This document shows, piece by piece, positions 59,001 through 64,000 of a DNA stretch of 64,000 nt. The notes beneath the pieces are model-generated. The model saw only the letters and a list, made by a program, of their open reading frames with translations. It was not told where the DNA came from and made no database searches. The stretch lies in assembly GCA_023374045.1 (NCBI GenBank), contig CM041779.1:267354131-267418130 (forward strand). The letters run 5' to 3'. The position numbers and the translations under genes are program-made. Every line of letters begins with the position of its first letter. The first letter of the stretch is position 1. Source of the DNA: Limonium bicolor. Taxonomy: Eukaryota; Streptophyta; Magnoliopsida; Caryophyllales; Plumbaginaceae.

Positions 59001-59501
59001 ACCGAAAGATTCGAAGACAATGATTCTAAACTCGGATTGCCCCCAGTATTGATTTGGGGTTTGTGACAACAGTTTGATAGATTGTGGGCCTTGAACCTCA
59101 TTGTGGGTTGTTTGGATATTATGGGGTGATTTGGTGTTTTGGTTAGGCATATTCAAATTTTTAGAAACAAGAGACAAGTTTTCCATTGCATAGTCAGAAT
59201 GATTACTTCGTGATCCTTGAAAACGTGAGTGCTCTTTTTTTTTTTAAGTTTTTTCGAATAAATGAATGATACTTTGTACAAAATTCTGAAAAAGGAACTA
59301 TGTTTTATTCAACAAAAGAAAAATTTACAAAAACTCGAAAACCACCGAAAATGATTCAAGGGAACAACTACTCCAAAATTGAAAGACAACTAATCAAGAA
59401 AAGAAATGCATTTAATGAGAAAACCTAAAAAACAACATTTCTGATGATGCCTGGGCACGTGTCTGTGCTCCCCACCATGTTCTTAGAATTGGAGCCCTTG
59501 G
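56049..59501 (-). other. Internal B, 3' untranslated part
   Basis: It begins as internal A does, then carries additional repeats: three or four copies of a CGCCGAGCATTATAAGGTG unit (56340-56470) and the 61-bp array. A non-repetitive stretch follows with GTGCCAAACGTGGCA-type repeats (57265-57500). After about 57720 it parallels internal A. No protein is recognisable. Confidence 0.75.
56590..57182 (-). repeat. 61-bp tandem array in internal B
   Basis: About nine to ten units containing GAGAATCTGTATCTCTGAAG and AATCTGTATCTTCGGCT, with GATCGGGT between. Later units are shorter and mutated. It lies towards the 3' LTR in element sense and is absent from internal A. Confidence 0.92.
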
Positions 59502-60124
59502 TCAATCAGATCCTGGATTCTGTTTTTGGGCTCTGCAGTGGTCAGTGTCGTGCCGGGCAGCTGATGAAGTGACAAAATTGATTAAGATCCTTCCCCAAAT
59601 GTAGTCACTGGCCTCAGGGCGAGCGTTGCATCGGATATCTTCCTCGAAGCTCTTCAAGTGCTTGTCTTGGTGTTCGGCCGATGTCTGTAAACTCTCTCTC
59701 GTCGAGAACTCCGTCGGGATGGTTCTACTGTCCCAACGCTCCAACCAGGTCCTCTTGATTGTCGATCACTGTCTTCCTCATGTTGCCTGGTTCTCTTACG
59801 GGTGCAGCTTTGGATGCAAGTTGCTACTCCTGGTTGTCTGATCACTTTCCTGAGTTCTGTAGCAATTTCTTTGACATTCTCCTCCGCTCCTCGGACCCTA
59901 ATGGAGCCAACTTCAATGCAGTCATAAAGGGTGTTAAGGAGCCTGTCCACTAACTCATCCCGAGCTTGACGTTCAGACTCGAGAGAAAGAGCCTTTGCTT
60001 TCAACTCTTCGATAACAGCAACATAGTTAGATTCCACGGCGTCCATGGCAGCACTATGCCTCTGCTCCATGGCTTCAATGGTGGCCATGTGCTTTTGTTC
60101 CAAAATTGCGAGCTGGGCTTCCAT
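59502..60124 (-). pseudogene. Second, frameshifted copy of the gag-like gene (internal B)
   Basis: It starts with the same MEAQLAILEQKHMATIEAME and runs 156 codons before an indel after PSRRSSR takes it out of frame to 59654. The C-terminal region up to near 59502 is present in other frames with several single-base deletions, and the knuckle is disrupted (HFVTSSAARHDTDHC-like, no clean motif). Compare the intact copy at 52402-53049. Confidence 0.88.
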
Positions 60125-61336
60125 GTCGATTGGACCGCACTTAGGACTTGAGTCTACCTGTGTCCAAGGTGTCCATTATTAGCTAACAAAAGGAAGTGGG
60201 CTGAAACATGACGCTTCACAAGATAGATCGAAACAGACTTAGGCTGAAAGCAAGTGGGCCAGGATACCCAGAGAATGAGGTGTTTGGGCTGGAGTATCTT
60301 TCAGACTATGAACTGGCACTTGGGCTGAAATCTAGACAGATGGCTTTGATTGGGCCTGAGAGGTGACACCTAGATCTAGGGTTTGGGGCTAGGGCCTGAA
60401 TGAGAAGTCTACCTAGTCTAGAATGAGCCCTTGGGCCGGAATGTGTTTGGGCCTGGAGTAAAGCACATGGGCTGGAATGGTCCCTAAATCACAAATGGGC
60501 CTAACTTTCCTTGGGCCAGAGAAGATGGTTGCTAAGCAGAAAAAGATTTTATTTTCAGAACTTGTGGGTTATTTCAAGTTCAGGTGGATTTCTTTTTTGT
60601 GGGCCTAGAACTAATTGGATAATTCAAATTGGGCTAGAAGAGAAATCACCTAAGTCTAAGCCTTTGGGCCGAAGCCTGAATGGCTCACATATTAAACCAA
60701 ACAGGACCTCTGGGCCACAAACAAGTAGAGCCGCCAATTCGGTTGGGCTAGGTTAATGTAGGAGAAGTTCCTATCAATCTCTAGGCTGGGTAATGGGCCG
60801 ATCATAGAAGCAAACAAGGCCCACACAAATTCAACATGTCCTCACTTGACGGTTAAGTCAATTTGGGTATGGATCGATCCGGAGAGGTGCTTGGGGCTTG
60901 GGCCCAGGTCGCCACAAAGGAATAGGGCTTGCACGCTATTCTCTTTGGGCTTCCCCACTTTTTTCACATCACCTGAAGGTGTGCGTCTGCGGCCGGGTCT
61001 TTGACTGACCAAACAATGGGCTAGGTAAGGACACTGCCAGGAAAACGCTTGGGGCTAAGGCCCAGGTATTAAGGGGATGTGGTTAGACGACATCCTCCTC
61101 TTTTGCCCCGCTTATTCACATCACCTATAAAAGGTGCGAGTCCCTGACAGGGGACCCTCAAACGGGTCCCAGGATGAAATCGGTTTAGGTGGACCCTCGC
61201 TCTCATATGATGCAAAGGTGCAGAAAATTAAAGTGCGCACAAAAGTAAACAAACAAAGTAATAAAGCCATAAATAAACATTTTTCGAGTTAAGCCCTCTT
61301 TCTTAAAATTAAACAAGTTAATATTAAGAGTTTATC

Positions 61337-61351
61337 CCTAGCAGAGTCGCA
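61337..61351 (-). other. Mutated primer-binding site next to LTR 3
   Basis: The minus strand reads TGCGACTCTGCTAGGG: the site has lost one G and has one G-to-A change relative to 54259-54275. Confidence 0.75.
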
Positions 61352-61354
61352 GTC

Positions 61355-63125
61355 TGTGAGCCTCGATTTTTAAACCCTATCCTATGTTGATTAAAGTTGA
61401 TTAGGATCTAATCAGGTTTTAGGTCCACTTATAACCTAAGTTTAATAACTAAGTCATATAACCATAATTATTAAAACCTAAGTTAGCTCACTGGAACCTA
61501 TTATGAGTCACCACCTAATTTTAACCTAGATCAAATTAGGAAAGGAGAGTTCGGGTTCGGGGGCTTGATATTCGACTTAATTAGGGTTCAAATTACTTTC
61601 ATTACCCTTCCTAGGTCATTTTCCTCCACTTGGTCTATTTACGGCTTTCTACAAAGTTGTTTTTAACCTAGGTGTGCGCTTCTAATTTTTTTATTTTTTA
61701 ACGTTTTTTGACAGAAAATGAAAGTGAAAAGTGAAATTACCTGAACTAGGGTTTCGGAGGCAGAATAAGGTCGAATTTTGATTCCGTCCGTGGCCACGGA
61801 CCTAATGTCCGAACCCACGGACCCCAGTTAACCTAATTACACAGAAAAGTCAAATTTAAACAGAAACGAGATTTTGAAGAGTCCGGGGCCACGGACAGGA
61901 CGTCCGTGGGCCCGGACATGATTTATAAAACCCTAATTTTTGAAAATAAAAATATCCTGCCACCGTCCGGGGGCGTCCGGCTTTCGGACAGAGCGTCCGG
62001 GACCCCGGACATAGCGTCCGTGGGTGCGGACCGACCTCGGACGGCGGCGTTGAGGCTGTTCCCGGCGTTGTTTTTGGCTCAAAATTTATGGGTACGTAGC
62101 CTGAAAGATTCTAAACATGTTAGTGATCAAAAGTTTTCAATTTGACTACGAATTAAGGACGAAACTTATTGAACAAGTTAGTGGACAGAAACGAAAGTAA
62201 TTAGCAATACAGAAGCGTAAAAAGGTTAGTTTGTACCCAAAATTTGACAGAGAGTTAATAAGGTCGTGGAGAGTTAGAAAAGTAGAATTGCAACCTGTTT
62301 TACCTTCGAATTCAGGAGGATTCTTCACGTCGGATTCTTCGGAGGCTCCGATAGTGCCGGTTCCGGATTGAGTTCGACCCGAGCTTCTGGTTGTTGATTG
62401 TTGAAGGTGTTCTTCATGTTTTGGAGATGGTTTGGTTGATGTTTGATGATTGTTGATGTGTTGGGAGTTGAAAAATGTGTTTAGATGGTGATTTCAAGGG
62501 ATTTTTTATGTGATTTTGGTGCTTGGATGTGTAAAAACGTGAAGAGAATGAGACGGCTGCCTTCTTTGAGGGTCTAGGGTTCTTGAGGTTCTCCTTTGAT
62601 CATGGGATAAGGTTCCTTATATAGGCTTCCTTAAAGATAGAAAAATCCGATAAAAACCGAGATTTACTGACGTTTTAGCTCAAGGGCTTCCAAAAGGAAT
62701 TTGATTATGAAATTTTACACATGGGTAAAGGATGATATTTCTGAATTTTCTAAAGTGGAATCGAATTTTTTGGATATTGGAATATTTTTAAATTCAATTT
62801 CTCGTCAGATTCAATCAGAAATTGCTAGAAAATTATTGGAAATTCGAAAAATCAAAATTCCAACGCCATTATGCTTCAAATGTCATCCTCTGTCATGGAT
62901 TAAAATTTCAAAGCATTTTGAATTGATTTGACCCTTATTTGGAGGAGAGAGAAAGCCTATAGGGGGCTTAGGAGCCTTGAAAAATTACGAAAGTGCCCCT
63001 AGAGATGACTAAGTTGTCCCTAGTACTCTGAAATGTGCCGATCGAACTGGGAACCCTCGCTACTTGACCAAACTAGCCTATTAGTAGAGACTCTCTTCCG
63101 GGGGGTTAAAATTTTGGGTATAACA
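61355..63125 (-). repeat. Element F LTR 3 (outer 5' LTR)
   Basis: 1771 bp, near-identical to LTR 1 and 2. It ends GGGTATAACA at 63125, followed by the GTCGC duplication. It would drive transcription of the whole array from its TATA box at 62615-62625. Confidence 0.95.
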
Positions 63126-63715
63126 GTCGCCACCTAATTTTAACCTAGATTAAATTAGGAAAGGGGAGTTCAGGTTCGGGGGCTTGGTATTCGACTTATT
63201 TAGGGTTTAATTACTTTCATTACCCCTCAAAGTTGTTTTTCCTCAACTTAGTTTATTTACAGCTTATTACGAGTCGTTTTAACCTAAGTGCGCAAACTTC
63301 TGATTTCATTTAATTTTTAACATTTTTTTACAGAAAATTAAAGTGAAAATTGAAATTACCTAAACTAGGGTTTCAAAGGCATAATTAAGTCAAATTTTGT
63401 TTCCGTCCAAGGCCATGGACCTAATGTCCGAGACCACAAACCCTTGTTAACCTAATTATGCAGAAAAATCAAATTTGCAAGAAATCAAATTTTGAAAACA
63501 TCTAGGGCCACGAACAAGGTTTCCGTGGGCTCGGACATGAACTGTTAAAACCTAAAAAAATTGAAAATTTTATTCCCGCCGCCGTCTGAGGCTGTCCGTG
63601 GCCCCTGAAAGGCCGTCCGAGGGTATGGACGTGCTGCCCGAGGGCATGGACTAGCCACGGACGGTGGCTTTTGTGTGTTTCCCGACGGTGTTTTTGGCTA
63701 AGCTTCATCTACTCT
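63126..63715 (-). repeat. Older family F LTR fragment, right piece
   Basis: Continues from 48536 with the duplication GTCGC. It aligns with about 48680-49270 of LTR 1 at clearly lower identity. It still has the CGGAC motifs (63405-63665), including GTCCGTGGC near 63595 paired with GCCACGGAC near 63655. It stops near 63715, where an unrelated LTR begins. Confidence 0.85.
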
Positions 63716-64000
63716 CTTGCAAGGTAATGTATTCTTAAACCCTAAAATTTTACCTTAAAGCCTTAGAATGATTTAAGGGTTAGTTGAATTAAATGGTGGT
63801 GTGTAATAGGCTGTAGTGTTAGAGCCTTGAATCTTCATAACCGGTGGGAAGAGAGGAAAGGAAAGGAAGAAAGAAAGAAGAAAGAAGAAGGAAGGAAGAA
63901 CTAGTAAGAAAACAAGGTAATTACACTCATCCTTGTGTAGTTTTTGTATGTTGTTGTAACAGATTTTAGTAGTTTAAAGTGTGCATTGTAAAATGGTAAT
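63716..64000 (+). repeat. LTR fragment of the element A family, inverted relative to A
   Basis: CTTGCAAGGTAATG, then GATTTAAGGGTTAGTTGAAT, AACCGG, a purine run and TTGTGTAGTTTTTGTATG follow, step by step, the reverse complement of about 9400-9690 in the element A LTR. The fragment begins abruptly at the older family F LTR and runs off the window. Confidence 0.85.

Larger units (their letters stand above)
48537..63125 (-). mobile_element. Element F: non-autonomous Tat-related element with three LTRs in tandem
   Basis: The structure is LTR (48537-50308), internal A, LTR (54279-56048), internal B, LTR (61355-63125), flanked by GTCGC (48532-48536 and 63126-63130). Primer-binding sites beside the second and third LTRs, and purine tracts beside the first and second, all place it on the minus strand. 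Both internal domains are related and carry the same small gag-like gene. No polymerase is encoded. The shared middle LTR suggests unequal recombination between LTRs of two copies, or integration of a tandem form. Confidence 0.94.

Overview
The window is repeat-dense nuclear DNA of a flowering plant, probably a eudicot. It is a pile of nested LTR retrotransposons with a few DNA transposons, and I find no ordinary host gene with a complete exon structure. The plant assignment rests on Ty3/gypsy chromovirus pol proteins with C-terminal chromodomains, Tat-lineage gag and primer-binding sites, a TRIM pair, a CACTA terminus and a hAT-type MITE. The exact species cannot be read from the sequence.

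Left block (1-21130). Element A (minus strand, 1-10641, running off the left edge) is a decayed Tekay/Del-like chromovirus with a 3.9-kb 5' LTR. Between its gag and protease lies about 1 kb that does not belong to a normal gag-pol. This segment carries a broken but clearly recognisable AlkB-type 2-oxoglutarate/Fe(II) dioxygenase fragment on the same strand, with its own stop codon and a downstream AATAAA. Element A abuts an older plus-strand chromovirus (B). B's integrase is split by element C (10901-19944, minus strand), which has a 5-bp target duplication (TATAC), near-identical 2.2-kb LTRs, an almost intact 1161-residue pol frame, and a gag with one in-frame stop.

Middle block (21131-27259). 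This holds one CACTA end with subterminal repeats, and a 269-bp hAT-type MITE that contains Pol III-like A and B boxes. It continues with two TRIM copies joined head to head in inverted orientation, a truncated LTR related to element C, a (TATATG)n microsatellite of about 440 bp, and the start of a plus-strand Tat-lineage element (gag).

Right block (27260-64000). The Tat gag is interrupted by a 20.9-kb non-coding element of LARD type with about 6.4-kb LTRs. Those LTRs contain a gene-promoter-like segment and a GCCCA-rich tract. The internal region carries a 29-copy 49-bp satellite-like array sitting inside an older 83-96-bp array. Next to it is a minus-strand non-autonomous element arranged LTR-internal-LTR-internal-LTR (48537-63125; target duplication GTCGC), inserted into an older LTR of its own family. 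Its only protein is a small coiled-coil/zinc-knuckle gag-like product, intact in one internal domain and broken in the other.

Cross-cutting signals. LTRs of several unrelated families each carry a cluster of short hairpins built on a GTCCG/CGGAC core, between the likely TATA box and the primer-binding site. Arm sequences differ between hairpins while pairing is kept. The 20.9-kb element and the three-LTR element use the same primer-binding site and neither encodes a polymerase, so both would depend on an autonomous Tat partner that is not in the window.
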